DNA of 64,000 bases from Pseudonocardia sp. ICBG1293 (GTDB lineage: Bacteria; Actinomycetota; Actinomycetes; Mycobacteriales; Pseudonocardiaceae): contig NZ_JAHLEL010000020.1 of NCBI RefSeq assembly GCF_020131355.1, positions 62,001-126,000 of the forward strand. The letters run 5' to 3'. The notes below the pieces were generated by a model. It was not told the origin of the DNA. It was given only the letters and a program-made list of their open reading frames with translations, and ran no database searches. The translations under genes were made by a program, and so were the position numbers. This document shows, in pieces, positions 1 through 8,441 of the stretch. Each line of letters begins with the position of its first letter. Positions within the stretch are counted from its first letter, which is position 1.

Positions 1-1164
1 CGTGCCGAGCACCTTCAGCGAGGACAGGTCGTACTTCGCGGGGATGTCCTCACCCCACTTCATGAAGGTGCGGATCAGGGTGGGGGCGGTGTAGTAGATC
101 GAGACCTTGTACTTGTCGACGATCTCCCAGTGCCGTCCCTCGTGCGGGGTGTTCGGCGTGCCCTCGTAGATGACCTGCGTGGCGCCGTTCGCGAGGGGCC
201 CGTAGACGATGTAGGTGTGCCCGGTGACCCAGCCGATGTCGGCGGTGCACCAGTAGACGCTCTCGCCGGGCTTGTGGTCGAACACCACGTTGTGGGTGTA
301 GGCGGACTGGGTGAGGTAGCCGCCGGAGGTGTGCAGGATGCCCTTCGGCTTCCCGGTGGTGCCCGAGGTGTAGAGGATGAACAGCGGGTGCTCGGAGTCG
401 AACGACTCCGGGGTGTGCTGGTCGGAGGCGCCGTCGACGGCGTCGTGCCACCACACGTCGCGGCCCTCGGTCCACGGCACGTCGGTCTCGGTCCGCTTCA
501 CCACGAGGACCTTCTCGATCGAGGTGCCCTCGACGGCCTCGTCGGTGTTCTCCTTCATCGGGGCCGGCTTGCCGCGCCGGTACTGGCCGTCGCTGGTGAT
601 CAGCACCTTGGCCTCGGCGTCCTCGATGCGCGCCTTGAGCGCACCCGGGGAGAACCCGCCGAACACGACGCTGTGCAGCGCACCCAGGCGGGCGCAGGCC
701 AGCATCGAGAACACCGCCTCGGGGATCATCGGCAGCTGGATGGCGACCCGGTCGCCCTTGCCGACGCCCAGCTCGGTCAGCGCGTTCGCGGTCTTGGAGA
801 CCTCGCGCTGCAGATCGGCGTAGGTGATGGTGCGGGAGTCACCGGGCTCGCCCTCCCAGTGGATGGCGACGCGGTCGCCGTTGCCCGCCTCGACGTGCCG
901 GTCGGCACAGTTGTAGGCGACGTTCAGCTCTCCGCCGACGAACCACTTCGCGAACGGGGGCTCCCAGTCCAGGACGGTGTCCCACTTCTTCGTCCAGTGC
1001 AGACGGTCGGCCTGCTCGGCCCAGAACCCCTCGCGGTCGGAGTCGGCGCGGTCGTACCAGTCGGCGGTGGCGTTCGCCTGCGACGCGAACTCCTCCGACG
1101 GCGGGAACGCCCTGCTCTCGGTGGAGAGTGCGCTGAGCGCAGAACTCTTCTCGGACTCGGCCAT
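1..1164 (-). CDS. acs: acetyl-CoA synthetase, N-terminal 388 residues (runs off window)
   Basis: Activates acetate to acetyl-CoA through an acetyl-AMP intermediate in the cytoplasm. The reading frame stays open from the ATG at 1164 to the window edge, so the C-terminal part is missing. Near residue 267 (about 364-375) it has the AMP-binding P-loop motif [11 protein letters not shown], and further on the [15 protein letters not shown] stretch typical of acetyl-CoA synthetases. The N-terminal ACAS-type region ([31 protein letters not shown]) separates it from other acyl-CoA ligases. The start is preceded by a GAGGA-rich stretch and faces a 346-bp intergenic region. As I recall, acs also lies near the tad locus in mycobacteria (Rv3667). 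Confidence 0.95.
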   Translation of the reverse strand, partial: MAESEKSSALSALSTESRAFPPSEEFASQANATADWYDRADSDREGFWAEQADRLHWTKKWDTVLDWEPPFAKWFVGGELNVAYNCADRHVEAGNGDRVAIHWEGEPGDSRTITYADLQREVSKTANALTELGVGKGDRVAIQLPMIPEAVFSMLACARLGALHSVVFGGFSPGALKARIEDAEAKVLITSDGQYRRGKPAPMKENTDEAVEGTSIEKVLVVKRTETDVPWTEGRDVWWHDAVDGASDQHTPESFDSEHPLFILYTSGTTGKPKGILHTSGGYLTQSAYTHNVVFDHKPGESVYWCTADIGWVTGHTYIVYGPLANGATQVIYEGTPNTPHEGRHWEIVDKYKVSIYYTAPTLIRTFMKWGEDIPAKYDLSSLKVLGT

Positions 1165-1510
1165 GTCCTCGTGTCCTCCTCGACGCGGCGGGTCACTTCG
1201 GGCCGGCGTGGCGGCCTCCGGCGCACTCGGTGTGCGCGCACGTGTGCGGTCCGACGCTAGTGAAACGTCCTCCGCCGTGCACCGTCTGTCGGTACAGGTG
1301 AGGACGGGACCTCGGCGTCGCACCTGACCGTCCGTGCAGGTCGGACGCGGTCGGGGGGCGCTGCGAGGGTGGGTCACCCGGGTTCGTGGCGCCATCGGCG
1401 GCGGACGGACGGACGACCGGCGGTCGGTGGACCACCACGACCGGTCGCCGAACGGTCCACACCGCAGGGGTACTACCCGACGGTAACCCACGGGTTGGGA
1501 CGATGACCCC
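1165..1510. other. intergenic region between divergent acs and Fic-like gene
   Basis: I see no credible gene here. It should carry the acs promoter (minus) and the promoter of the gene at 1511 (plus). Two local structures stand out. An 18-nt run of strictly alternating pyrimidine-purine lies at 1231-1248 and contains the palindrome GTGCGCGCAC. A small inverted repeat AACCC-ac-GGGTT lies at 1485-1496, just upstream of the plus-strand gene. Neither can be tied to a known regulator from sequence alone. Confidence 0.5.
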
Positions 1511-2263
1511 ATGGCCAGCCCCGCCGCAGCCGATCCGCTCGCCCCGCTCGCCGCCCTCCCCGGCGTCGCCGAGGCGGTCGCCCGCGCCCGCGACGCGGCG
1601 ACCGAGGTGCACAACCAGCCGGTGAACCGGCGGGGCTGGCCGGCGACGGCCGCCGAGGCCGCACTGCGCGCGGCCCGCTCCTCCGCCGCGGTCGACGGGG
1701 CCCCGCTACGGCCGGTCACCGCCGACCACGTCTCCGACCCGGTCCTCGCGGGCGCCGTCCGGATCGCCGACGAGCGCGCCAGGCTCCTCGAGACCTGGCG
1801 CCGGGCGCCGCTGCAGGGGCTGGCCCGGCTGCACGTCCTGGCCGCCGGCGACCTCGTACCCGCCGACGAGCACGAGCAGCTGCTGGGCAGGCCCCGCCCG
1901 GCCACGTCGGGGCGGCTCACCGCGCTGGCCGACCTGATCGGTGGGGGCACCTCGGTACCGGCGCCGGTGCTCGTCGCGGTCGTCCACGGCGAGCTGCTGA
2001 CCCTGGAGCCGTTCGGTACCGCCGACGGCGTCGTGGCCCGGGCCGCCGCGCGGCTGACCGCGATGTCGACCGGATTGGACCCGCGTGGGCTGTCCGTGCC
2101 CGAGGTCGGGTTCCTGCGCCGCACCGCGGAGTACCGGGCCGCGGCGCAGGCCTTCGCGTCCGGGACGCCGGAGGGACTGGCCCGCTGGATCGTGCACACC
2201 TGTGCCGAGTGGGAGGCGGGCGGCCGGGAGGGACTGTCGATCGCCGCCGCACAGTCCGGCTGA
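1511..2263 (+). CDS. Fic-fold protein with degenerate active site (Rv3662c-like)
   Basis: A 250-aa cytoplasmic protein. Positions about 158-180 ([11 protein letters not shown] then [14 protein letters not shown]) line up with the Fic AMP-transferase core HPFxxGNGRxxR, but Glu166 replaces the catalytic His and the GNGR loop is absent (GTADGVVAR, residues 169-177). The N-terminal region has an [10 protein letters not shown] segment like the Fic substrate/inhibitory helix area. AMP-transfer by the classical mechanism is therefore unlikely. It may be a structural or nucleotide-sensing relic, and related proteins have been labelled vaguely as oxidoreductases. It sits between acs and the HAD phosphatase, as the Rv3662c homologue does in mycobacteria (recalled). 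The true biochemical role is unknown. Confidence 0.75.
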   Translation: MASPAAADPLAPLAALPGVAEAVARARDAATEVHNQPVNRRGWPATAAEAALRAARSSAAVDGAPLRPVTADHVSDPVLAGAVRIADERARLLETWRRAPLQGLARLHVLAAGDLVPADEHEQLLGRPRPATSGRLTALADLIGGGTSVPAPVLVAVVHGELLTLEPFGTADGVVARAAARLTAMSTGLDPRGLSVPEVGFLRRTAEYRAAAQAFASGTPEGLARWIVHTCAEWEAGGREGLSIAAAQSG

Positions 2264-2753
2264 GCCCGCCCGTCCCGCGGTCTGCGCGCGCGCCGGCCGT
2301 CCCGCGGACGGCCCCGCCGACGAGCCCGCCGACGACGGAGCCGGGTGGCAACCCCGAGGGGTACCACCCGGTCCGACGTGACGTGGGGACCGGCGTCCTG
2401 GCGTGCACTACGTGCCGTGTTGTGCGGCCTCGGCGCCCGGCGTCCCGGTTCGCAGGCCCACGACGACATGCCTCCCGCGGCGTGCTCGGCGTGGACGTGG
2501 TCCGGTCCCCACGTACGGAGCCCGGTCAGGGAGGACGTCTCTTCTCCTCCGACACGCCCTTGGCCCGGCCGGGGTCCGTGCCACCCTTCGTAGTCCCGGG
2601 ACGTGATGCGGGCAACCCTCGCCGAGGGGTGCACCGGTTCAGCAGCACAGGGTGACCGAGGACGGCCGACGGGTGGGTGGACGACGACGCCCGTACGGCG
2701 GTCGCGGGCCGCGCACCGCGGTCGGCGCCGCCCCGTCCCGACCTCCGACCGGG
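2264..2753. other. 490-bp convergent intergenic region, no gene seen
   Basis: Lies between the 3' ends of the Fic-like gene (plus) and the HAD gene (minus). Short frames across 2345-2606 have no ribosome binding site, no recognisable motif and Arg/Pro-rich composition typical of out-of-frame reading in GC-rich DNA. No strong terminator hairpin was found by eye. I see nothing else to annotate. Confidence 0.4.
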
Positions 2754-3749
2754 TCAGCGGCCACGGGCGACCCGGCCGAGGGCCGCACCCGCCAGCACGG
2801 CCGCGAGCACCCCGCCCACCGCGGCCGCACCGAGCAGAGCCGGGTCCCGCCGCGGCCCCGGGGAACCACCGGTGTCGCCGCCACCGGCGGCACCGGCGGC
2901 ACCGGCGGCACCGGCGGCACCGCCGCCACCGGCGGCACCGGTGGCCACTCGACCGGCGCCACCGGGCGCACCGGTGGTGAGGCGGTCCGACAGCCGGTCG
3001 CGCAGCCGGAACAGCCGGTCCCGGCGCGACGCGGCCCGGACGAACGCCAGGACCGGCCACTCCCGTTCGCGGGCGATCGCCCGCAGTTCCCGGTCCGGGT
3101 TCACCACCGACGGCTGCCCTACGACCTCCAGCAACGGGAGGTCGGTGATCGAGTCGGTGTAGGCGGCGCACCGGGCGAGGTCGAGACCCAGCTCGTCGGC
3201 GATCTCCCGGGCCGCGACGGCCTTGCCCTCCCCGTAGCAGTAGAAAGCGATCTCCCCGGCGTAGCGGCCGTCCTCGACGTGCATCCGGGTGGCCCGGAAC
3301 CGCTCGATCCCGACCAGCTCGGCGATCGGCTCGACCACCTCCAGCCCCGACGCCGAGAGCAGCACGATCTCCGCTCCCTGCGCGCGGTGGTGCTCGATCA
3401 GGCGGACCGCCTCGGGGTAGACGAGCGGTCCGACGATCTCCTGCAGCGTCTCCGCGACGATGGCGCGGACCCGCTCCACCTCCCAGCCACGGCAGACCAG
3501 CACCATCCGCCGCCGCAGCGTGTCCATCGTGGACGCATCCGCCCCGGCGAGCACGAGCAGCAGCTGCGCCCAGGCGCCGCGCAGGACGGTCGCGCGGTCG
3601 ATGAGGCCGGCCCGGGCGAACGGGCGGGCGAAGGCCAGCGCGCTCGACCCGGCGATGATCGTGTTGTCGAGGTCGAGGAACACCGCCTGCGGCACGACGG
3701 CACCGCCGGCGCGGTCGGGTGCGACGGGGGCTGTGGAGGACTCGGGCAC
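2754..3749 (-). CDS. HAD-IB (SerB-like) phosphatase with C-terminal membrane anchor
   Basis: A 331-aa phosphatase of the phosphoserine-phosphatase-like HAD-IB subfamily. Motif I is FLDLDNT near residue 20, motif II is the LLSASG serine segment, and motif III/IV is the [12 protein letters not shown] acidic loop. A cap insertion lies between motifs I and II. After about residue 270 comes a Gly/Ala linker encoded by a GGCACCGGC-type tandem repeat (about 2880-2945). It is followed by one hydrophobic helix ([21 protein letters not shown]) and a basic tail, which suggests tethering to the inner face of the membrane. The GTG at 3749 was chosen because the family begins shortly before the FLDLDNT strand. 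The substrate is unknown. A homologue sits beside ssd in mycobacteria (Rv3661, recalled). Confidence 0.85.
   Translation of the reverse strand: MPESSTAPVAPDRAGGAVVPQAVFLDLDNTIIAGSSALAFARPFARAGLIDRATVLRGAWAQLLLVLAGADASTMDTLRRRMVLVCRGWEVERVRAIVAETLQEIVGPLVYPEAVRLIEHHRAQGAEIVLLSASGLEVVEPIAELVGIERFRATRMHVEDGRYAGEIAFYCYGEGKAVAAREIADELGLDLARCAAYTDSITDLPLLEVVGQPSVVNPDRELRAIAREREWPVLAFVRAASRRDRLFRLRDRLSDRLTTGAPGGAGRVATGAAGGGGAAGAAGAAGAAGGGDTGGSPGPRRDPALLGAAAVGGVLAAVLAGAALGRVARGR
2880..2945. repeat. short tandem repeat, GGCACCGGC unit
   Basis: About seven imperfect copies of a 9-bp GGCACCGGC unit lie in the 3' part of the HAD phosphatase gene and encode its Gly/Ala linker. The unit length is a multiple of three, so copy-number changes would alter linker length without breaking the frame. 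Confidence 0.8.
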
Positions 3750-4420
3750 GACGCCAGCCTGCCCGACCCGGTGACGGCCGCGGTTGCGGTCCCCGGCCCC
3801 GTCCACACCCGGGCGACCGTCCGCCGATCGCGCGCGCCCCTCCCCGCGGGGCGGGACAGGGGCACGAACCGGCCGCCGACCAGCAGCGGAGAGTGACCGG
3901 CCGTACGCGACCGGTCGCCCGGACGCGCTCACCGGTCGGTGGCGCAGTTCACCCCGTCGAGTCCGGGAGCGGTGTCCTCGCCGGTACCGGTCGGCGCAGC
4001 CCACGGCCGGAGTATGGGCGCGACCGGCATGTTCCGGCTACAGTTGACCGAGCTCGGACCTGGTCCGAGTGGGTTCAGCTCGACCCCCCGGGGCTGAACC
4101 ACCCGACGGCCCCCGCCAATCCCCCCTGGCGGGGGTCGTCCTACGTCCGGGGCCGCGGCGACACGGTCGTGTCGGTTCGCCGCCCTCCCCGGCGGTGCCA
4201 CTCCGGCTCCCGCGGCGGACCGCCGTGGCGCGCGCCCGCGAGGGCCCTCCCCGTGCTCCATCCTCCCGCACGACACCGACGGATCGGCGTGCTCGTCCAC
4301 AGGCGGAGCCGTTTCCCCGGAGTTGTCCACAGGGCGGTGATCCGGGTCCGCGACGGCCTTCCGGGGCTCCACGCTCGATGCCGGGGCCCGCACCGGCGGG
4401 CCGGGGTGGAGGACGACGCG
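3750..4420. other. 671-bp divergent intergenic region carrying the 6C RNA
   Basis: Separates the HAD gene (minus, start 3749) from ssd (plus, start 4421). The only strong element is the 6C RNA at about 4051-4140, with a possible -10 box TACAGT at 4039-4044. The remaining 280 nt up to ssd show no gene. They contain the 11-nt direct repeat CCGTTTCCCCGGAGTTGTCCACAGG-like segment near 4308-4332, in which two TTGTCCACAG/CGTCCACAG blocks resemble each other. I cannot assign a function to this. Confidence 0.45.
4051..4140 (+). ncRNA. 6C small RNA (B11-like)
   Basis: Three hairpins follow each other: CTCGGACC/GGTCCGAG (4053-4060 with 4062-4069), GGTTCAGC/GCTGAACC (4072-4079 with 4093-4100), and CCCCCGCCA/TGGCGGGGG (4110-4118 with 4127-4135). 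The loops of the second and third each contain exactly six consecutive cytosines (4084-4089 and 4121-4126), the defining feature of the actinobacterial 6C RNA. The position also fits: the M. tuberculosis 6C RNA, B11, lies between the ssd and HAD genes (recalled). A TACAGT -10-like hexamer at 4039-4044 gives a start near 4051. C-rich loops in this class pair with G-rich ribosome binding sites of target mRNAs. Exact ends are estimated. Confidence 0.85.
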
Positions 4421-5512
4421 ATGGACCGGCGCTGCCTGATCGTGGCCGACGATCCCGACCTGCTCGACGCGTTGCTGCGGCTCGCCGCGGCCGCCGACAT
4501 GGACGCGCAGCGGGCGGTCGACGCGGCCGACGCCCGTCGGGCCTGGGCCCGCGCACCCGTCGTCCTGCTCGACCGGGCCGGGGCCCGACGCTGCGGGGAA
4601 GCCGGGTTCCCCCGTCGCGACGGGGTGGTCATCGTGGTCACCGGGGAGCCCGCCGCGGAGGACTGGCGGATCGCCGTCGCGCTCGGCGCGGACCGGGTCG
4701 TGCAGCTGCCCCAGGGCGAGTCGGGGCTGGCCGGGATCCTCGCCGACGCCCGGGAACGCGCCGCGGGCGACGGCCGCGCCGGCCGGGTACTGGCCGTGGT
4801 CGGGGGCTGCGGCGGGGCGGGCGCCTCGGTACTGGCCACCGCCGTCGCGTCGACCGCTGCCCGGTCCGGCGGGTCGGCACTGCTGGTCGACTGCGACCCG
4901 CTCGGCGGAGGTCTCGACCTGGTCGTCGGGCTGGAGCAGGAGCCGGGGCTGCGCTGGCCCGAGCTGTCGGTCGGCGACGGCCGGGTCCGTGCGGCGTCGC
5001 TGCACGCCGCGTTGCCCCGGGCCGGGTCCGGGCGCACCGCGCTGTCGGTGCTGTCCTGCGCACGGTCCCCGCACGGCCCCGAACCGGCCGCCGTCACCGC
5101 GGTCGTCGAGGCGGGGCGGCGCACCGGCGGCACCGTCGTCTGCGACCTCCCCCGCTACCCCACCGATGCCGCACTCGCGACGCTCGGTGCCGCGGACCTG
5201 ACCGTGCTGGTCGTGCCCGCGGGGCTCCGGTCCTGTGCCGCGGCGGCCCGGGTGGCCGACGTGCTCGCCGAGCATGCCCGGGCCGTGGAGCTCGTCGTAC
5301 GCGGGCCGTCCCCCGGCGGCATCACGCCGGACGAGGTCGTCACCTCCCTCGGGCTGCCGCTGCTCGCGACGATGCGCCCGGAGCGGGATCTCGCCGCCGC
5401 CCTCGAACGCGGGCGGACGCCCGGCTCGGGCCGGGGGCCGCTGGCCACCGCCGCCCGGGCCGTACACGACCGCCTCTGCAGCACGGCCGGCACGCGCCGG
5501 GCGGCGTCGTGA
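4421..5512 (+). CDS. ssd: septum site-determining / CpaE-like ATPase
   Basis: A 363-aa MinD/CpaE-family protein. The N-terminal third (LIVADDPDLLDALLRLAAA onward) resembles a receiver-like domain. From about residue 125 there is a P-loop ATPase domain with the loop GGCGGAGAS, which lacks the usual lysine of the MinD KGGxGK signature, as is common in CpaE-type proteins. It also has the Walker-B-like strand ALLVDCDPLGGGLDL. CpaE proteins localise Tad secretion machines, and the mycobacterial homologue Ssd affects septation (established for the family). The ATG at 4421 is preceded by GGAGGA at 4407-4412. The stop overlaps the tadA start (GTGA), so the genes are translationally coupled in one operon. 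Confidence 0.88.
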   Translation: MDRRCLIVADDPDLLDALLRLAAAADMDAQRAVDAADARRAWARAPVVLLDRAGARRCGEAGFPRRDGVVIVVTGEPAAEDWRIAVALGADRVVQLPQGESGLAGILADARERAAGDGRAGRVLAVVGGCGGAGASVLATAVASTAARSGGSALLVDCDPLGGGLDLVVGLEQEPGLRWPELSVGDGRVRAASLHAALPRAGSGRTALSVLSCARSPHGPEPAAVTAVVEAGRRTGGTVVCDLPRYPTDAALATLGAADLTVLVVPAGLRSCAAAARVADVLAEHARAVELVVRGPSPGGITPDEVVTSLGLPLLATMRPERDLAAALERGRTPGSGRGPLATAARAVHDRLCSTAGTRRAAS

Positions 5513-6657
5513 ACCCGCTGGTCGACCGGGTGCGGGCCCGGCTGGCCGACGCCGGCGGCGAGACCGGGCCGGCCGCGGTGGCCGCGGCGGTCCGCGCCGA
5601 GTCCGGCGGGGTCGCGTCCGATCTGGACGTCCTCGCCGCGCTCCGCACGCTCCGTCAGGAGTTCACCGGGGCCGGCCCCCTCGACGCGCTGCTGCGCGAC
5701 CCGGCGACCACGGACGTGCTGGTCACCGCGCCCGACGCCGTGTGGGTCGACCGCGGCGACGGGCTGCGCCGCACCGGCGTCACCTTCGCCGACGAGGCCG
5801 CGGTCCGCCGGCTCGCCCAGCGCCTCGCGCTCACCGCGGGACGGCGCCTGGACGACGCGAGTCCCTGCGTCGACGGCAGGCTCCCCGAGGCCGGGGTCCG
5901 GCTGCACGCCGTCCTCCCACCGGTGGCCGCGGCCGGCACCGCGATCTCGCTGCGGGTGCTGCGGCCCGCCGGGCACGACCTCGCCGCGCTCCGGCGGACG
6001 GGCACCCTCGACGCGACCGGGGAGGCACTGCTGCGCGCGATCGTCGCCGCCCGGCTGGCCGTCCTCGTGGCGGGTGGGACGGGCAGCGGCAAGACCACGC
6101 TGCTCAACGCCCTGCTGGGCGCGGTCGATCCCGGTGAGCGTCTGATCACCGTCGAGGAGCTCTCGCCACGCCACCCGCACGTCGTCCGGCTGGTCGCCCG
6201 GCCACCGAACATCGAGGGATCGGGCGGGGTGCCGCTGCGCGAGCTGGTGCGCCAGGCGTTGCGGATGCGGCCGGACCGGCTGGTCGTCGGGGAGGTGCGC
6301 GGCGCCGAGGTGTGCGACCTGCTGGCCGCGATGAACACCGGTCACGACGGTGGCGGCTGCACCGTGCACGCGAACTCCGTCCGCGAGATCCCCGCCCGGA
6401 TGCGTGCCCTCGCCGGGCTCGGTGGGATGTCCCCGGCCGCCCTGGACGGCCAGCTGACCGCGGCCGTCCAGGTCGTGCTGCACATGCGCCGGCGGCCCGG
6501 CGCCGGCCGGACCCTCGACGAGATCGGTGTGCTGGGTCGCTCCGACGACGGGGTCCCGCGGGTGACCGCCGCCTGGAACCGGGGCACCGGCGCCGGACCG
6601 GGCCGCGAGGAGCTCGTCATGCTGCTGCGCGAGCGCGGGGTCGGTGCGCCGTGCTGA
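5509..6657 (+). CDS. tadA: TadA/CpaF-family secretion ATPase
   Basis: The 382-aa hexameric ATPase that powers assembly of Flp/Tad pili or Tad-type secretion at the inner face of the membrane. The Walker A motif GGTGSGKT is at residues 189-196. The Asp/Walker-B region (RPDRLVVGEVRGAE) follows, with the His box GGGCTVHANS after it. The N-terminal domain (GPLDALLRDPATTDVLV) is the usual CpaF pilus-ATPase domain. The GTG start at 5509 overlaps the ssd stop, and the stop overlaps the tadB start at 6651. Its length is normal for the actinobacterial branch. Confidence 0.93.
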   Translation: MNPLVDRVRARLADAGGETGPAAVAAAVRAESGGVASDLDVLAALRTLRQEFTGAGPLDALLRDPATTDVLVTAPDAVWVDRGDGLRRTGVTFADEAAVRRLAQRLALTAGRRLDDASPCVDGRLPEAGVRLHAVLPPVAAAGTAISLRVLRPAGHDLAALRRTGTLDATGEALLRAIVAARLAVLVAGGTGSGKTTLLNALLGAVDPGERLITVEELSPRHPHVVRLVARPPNIEGSGGVPLRELVRQALRMRPDRLVVGEVRGAEVCDLLAAMNTGHDGGGCTVHANSVREIPARMRALAGLGGMSPAALDGQLTAAVQVVLHMRRRPGAGRTLDEIGVLGRSDDGVPRVTAAWNRGTGAGPGREELVMLLRERGVGAPC

Positions 6658-7472
6658 GCGCGCTGCCCGGCACACCGCAGGGTGTGGCGGTCCCGGTGCT
6701 GCTCGTACTGGCCGTCCTGGCGCTCCCCCCGGTGCCGGGCCGGTCCCGGTGGCGGGCGCTCACCGGGGCCGGGCGCGGCCGCCCGGCGGCCGGGCGGCTC
6801 ACGGTGCCGTTGCCGCTGCTCGCGGCCCCGCTCGGTGGGCTGCTCCTGGGTCCGGTCGGTGCGGTGTGCGCGGCGGGGGTGGCGTGGGGTGTGCGGCGCC
6901 GGCTCGCGGCACGCCGGGCCGCGGACCGGGCCGGGGCCACGGCGGCGGAGCTCGCCGATGCGCTCGCCAGGGTCACCGACGAGCTGCGGACCGGCGCGCA
7001 CCCCGCGGCCGCGCTCGCGGGCCACGTGCACGACGGTCCGCTCGCCCGCGCCCTGCTCGAGCCGGCGGCCGTCGCCGCGCGCATCGGTGAACCGGTGCCC
7101 GAGGCGCTGCGCCGGGCCGCGCGCGGCCCCGCCCGGCGCGACATCGACCGGATCGCGGCCGCCTGGGAGCTCGCCGACACCCACGGTGCCCCGCTCGCCG
7201 ATCTGCTCACCGGTCTGCTCGACGACATCCGCTGGCGGATCGCGCACGGCGCCCGGGTCCGGGCCCAGCTGGCCGGGCCCCGGGCGACGGCATCGGTGCT
7301 CACCGCGTTGCCGCTGGCCGGGATCGGCCTCGGACAGCTGATGGGCATCGCACCGCTGACCGTCCTGCGCACCGGCCTGCACGGACCGGCCCTGCTGCTG
7401 ACCGGGGTCGTCCTGACGGTCGCGGGTGCGGTGTGGGCCGACCGGATCCTGCGCGGGGCGGTGCCGGGATGA
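6651..7472 (+). CDS. tadB: TadB-like inner-membrane platform protein
   Basis: A 273-aa membrane protein with two N-terminal hydrophobic segments, a cytoplasmic helical T2SSF/GspF-type domain (about residues 90-215, including ELADALARVTDELRTGAHP and WELADTHGAPLADLL), and two C-terminal membrane helices. TadB and TadC form the platform that TadA drives. The GTG start at 6651 overlaps the tadA stop by 7 bases, and the stop overlaps the tadC ATG (ATGA). Assignment rests on domain layout and operon position. Confidence 0.85.
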   Translation: MLSALPGTPQGVAVPVLLVLAVLALPPVPGRSRWRALTGAGRGRPAAGRLTVPLPLLAAPLGGLLLGPVGAVCAAGVAWGVRRRLAARRAADRAGATAAELADALARVTDELRTGAHPAAALAGHVHDGPLARALLEPAAVAARIGEPVPEALRRAARGPARRDIDRIAAAWELADTHGAPLADLLTGLLDDIRWRIAHGARVRAQLAGPRATASVLTALPLAGIGLGQLMGIAPLTVLRTGLHGPALLLTGVVLTVAGAVWADRILRGAVPG

Positions 7473-8182
7473 CCGCGGCCGCGCTCGGCCTCGCCGCACT
7501 CGCCCTCGCGGTCGCCGGCGGCAGGCCGGGGACGGGACGGCTGCGCGGACTGCGGGCCGTCGCCCGGGTGACCGCTACGGCGGCACCGCCGCGCACCGCG
7601 GTCCTCGCGGTGCTCGTACCCGCAGGGGCCGCGTTCGGCGCGGCCGTCACCGGTGCGGGCGGCGCCGTCACCGGTGCCGCCGTGGGCGCCGGGTTGTGGT
7701 GGCTCGCCCGGCACACGACCCGCCGGGCGGCACCGACGGTGGACTCCGCGGACCTGGCCGCCGCCTGGGACCTGCTGGCCACCTGTCTGGCCGCCGGTCT
7801 CGCCGTCGCCGATGCCGTCGGCGCCGCGGCCCGGCGGCTCGACGGCCCGGCCGGGGACGTGCTGCGCCGTGTCGCGGGCCTGCTCGCCCTCGGCGCCGAC
7901 CCCGAGGACGCCTGGGCCGCGGCCGGCCCGGTGCCCGAGCTCGCCGGGTTCGCCCGCGCCGCGGGCAGGTCGGCCCGCACCGGCGCCGTACTCGGACGCT
8001 CCGCCGCGGCCGAGGCGGCCCGGCTCCGCGCGGGGCTGGCCGACCTCGCCGAGGAGCGGGCCCAACGTGCCGCGGTCCGCATCACCGCCCCGCTGGGGCT
8101 CTGCTTCCTGCCCGCCTTCCTGATCCTCGGCATCGTGCCGGTCGTGATCGGGCTGGCCGGGGAGGCGTTCGCGCGGTGGTGA
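7469..8182 (+). CDS. tadC: TadC-like inner-membrane platform protein
   Basis: A 237-aa T2SSF-type membrane protein. It has two hydrophobic segments in the first 80 residues, a cytoplasmic helical region with AAAWDLLATCLAAGLAVADA and the conserved alanine-rich repeat, and a C-terminal membrane helix (GLCFLPAFLILGIVPVVIGL). It pairs with TadB to form the platform. ATG 7469 overlaps the tadB stop. A 58-bp gap with a ribosome binding site follows before the pilin gene. Confidence 0.85.
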   Translation: MTAAALGLAALALAVAGGRPGTGRLRGLRAVARVTATAAPPRTAVLAVLVPAGAAFGAAVTGAGGAVTGAAVGAGLWWLARHTTRRAAPTVDSADLAAAWDLLATCLAAGLAVADAVGAAARRLDGPAGDVLRRVAGLLALGADPEDAWAAAGPVPELAGFARAAGRSARTGAVLGRSAAAEAARLRAGLADLAEERAQRAAVRITAPLGLCFLPAFLILGIVPVVIGLAGEAFARW

Positions 8183-8240
8183 CCACCACCGCACGACGAC
8201 CGGGCCCGCACCCCGCGGGCCCTCGACGAAGGAGACACCG

Positions 8241-8441
8241 ATGACCCCCACCCGTTCCCTGCTGCACCGCCGGTTGCGCGCCCTCGCCGCCGACGACGAC
8301 GGCATGTCCACCGTCGAGTACGCCGTCGGGACCGTCGCGGCCGCGGCGTTCGCCGCGCTGCTCTACGCGATCGTCAGCGGCGGCGACGTGCTGGACGCCC
8401 TCACCGGGATCGTGCAACGTGCGTTGTCCACGACGCTCTGA
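8241..8441 (+). CDS. Flp-type pilin (DUF4244)
   Basis: The 66-aa major pilin candidate of the Tad system. A basic N-terminal leader ends in DDDG, followed by MSTVEYA. Cleavage after Gly21 would give a mature protein with Glu at +5 and Tyr at +6, the Flp pilin signature. A single hydrophobic helix (AVGTVAAAAFAALLYAIV) follows. The ribosome binding site GAAGGAGA lies at about 8229-8236. No prepilin peptidase gene is in this window, so processing must rely on one encoded elsewhere. Confidence 0.9.
   Translation: MTPTRSLLHRRLRALAADDDGMSTVEYAVGTVAAAAFAALLYAIVSGGDVLDALTGIVQRALSTTL

Noticed and set aside
2345..2606. Small frames in the gap after the Fic-like gene
   Set aside because: No start context or recognisable composition; several frames are open simply because of high GC.
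2880..2945. Possible CRISPR-like or regulatory repeat
   Set aside because: Contiguous 9-bp units without spacers, in frame within the HAD gene; a simple coding repeat.
4110..4135. Hairpin first read as a terminator for the HAD gene
   Set aside because: The HAD gene is transcribed away from this site. The paired six-C loops and position fit 6C RNA instead.
3929..5467. Long antisense frame (512 codons) opposite ssd
   Set aside because: Gly/Pro/Arg-rich composition, no motif, and it is the shadow of a well-supported gene in GC-rich DNA.
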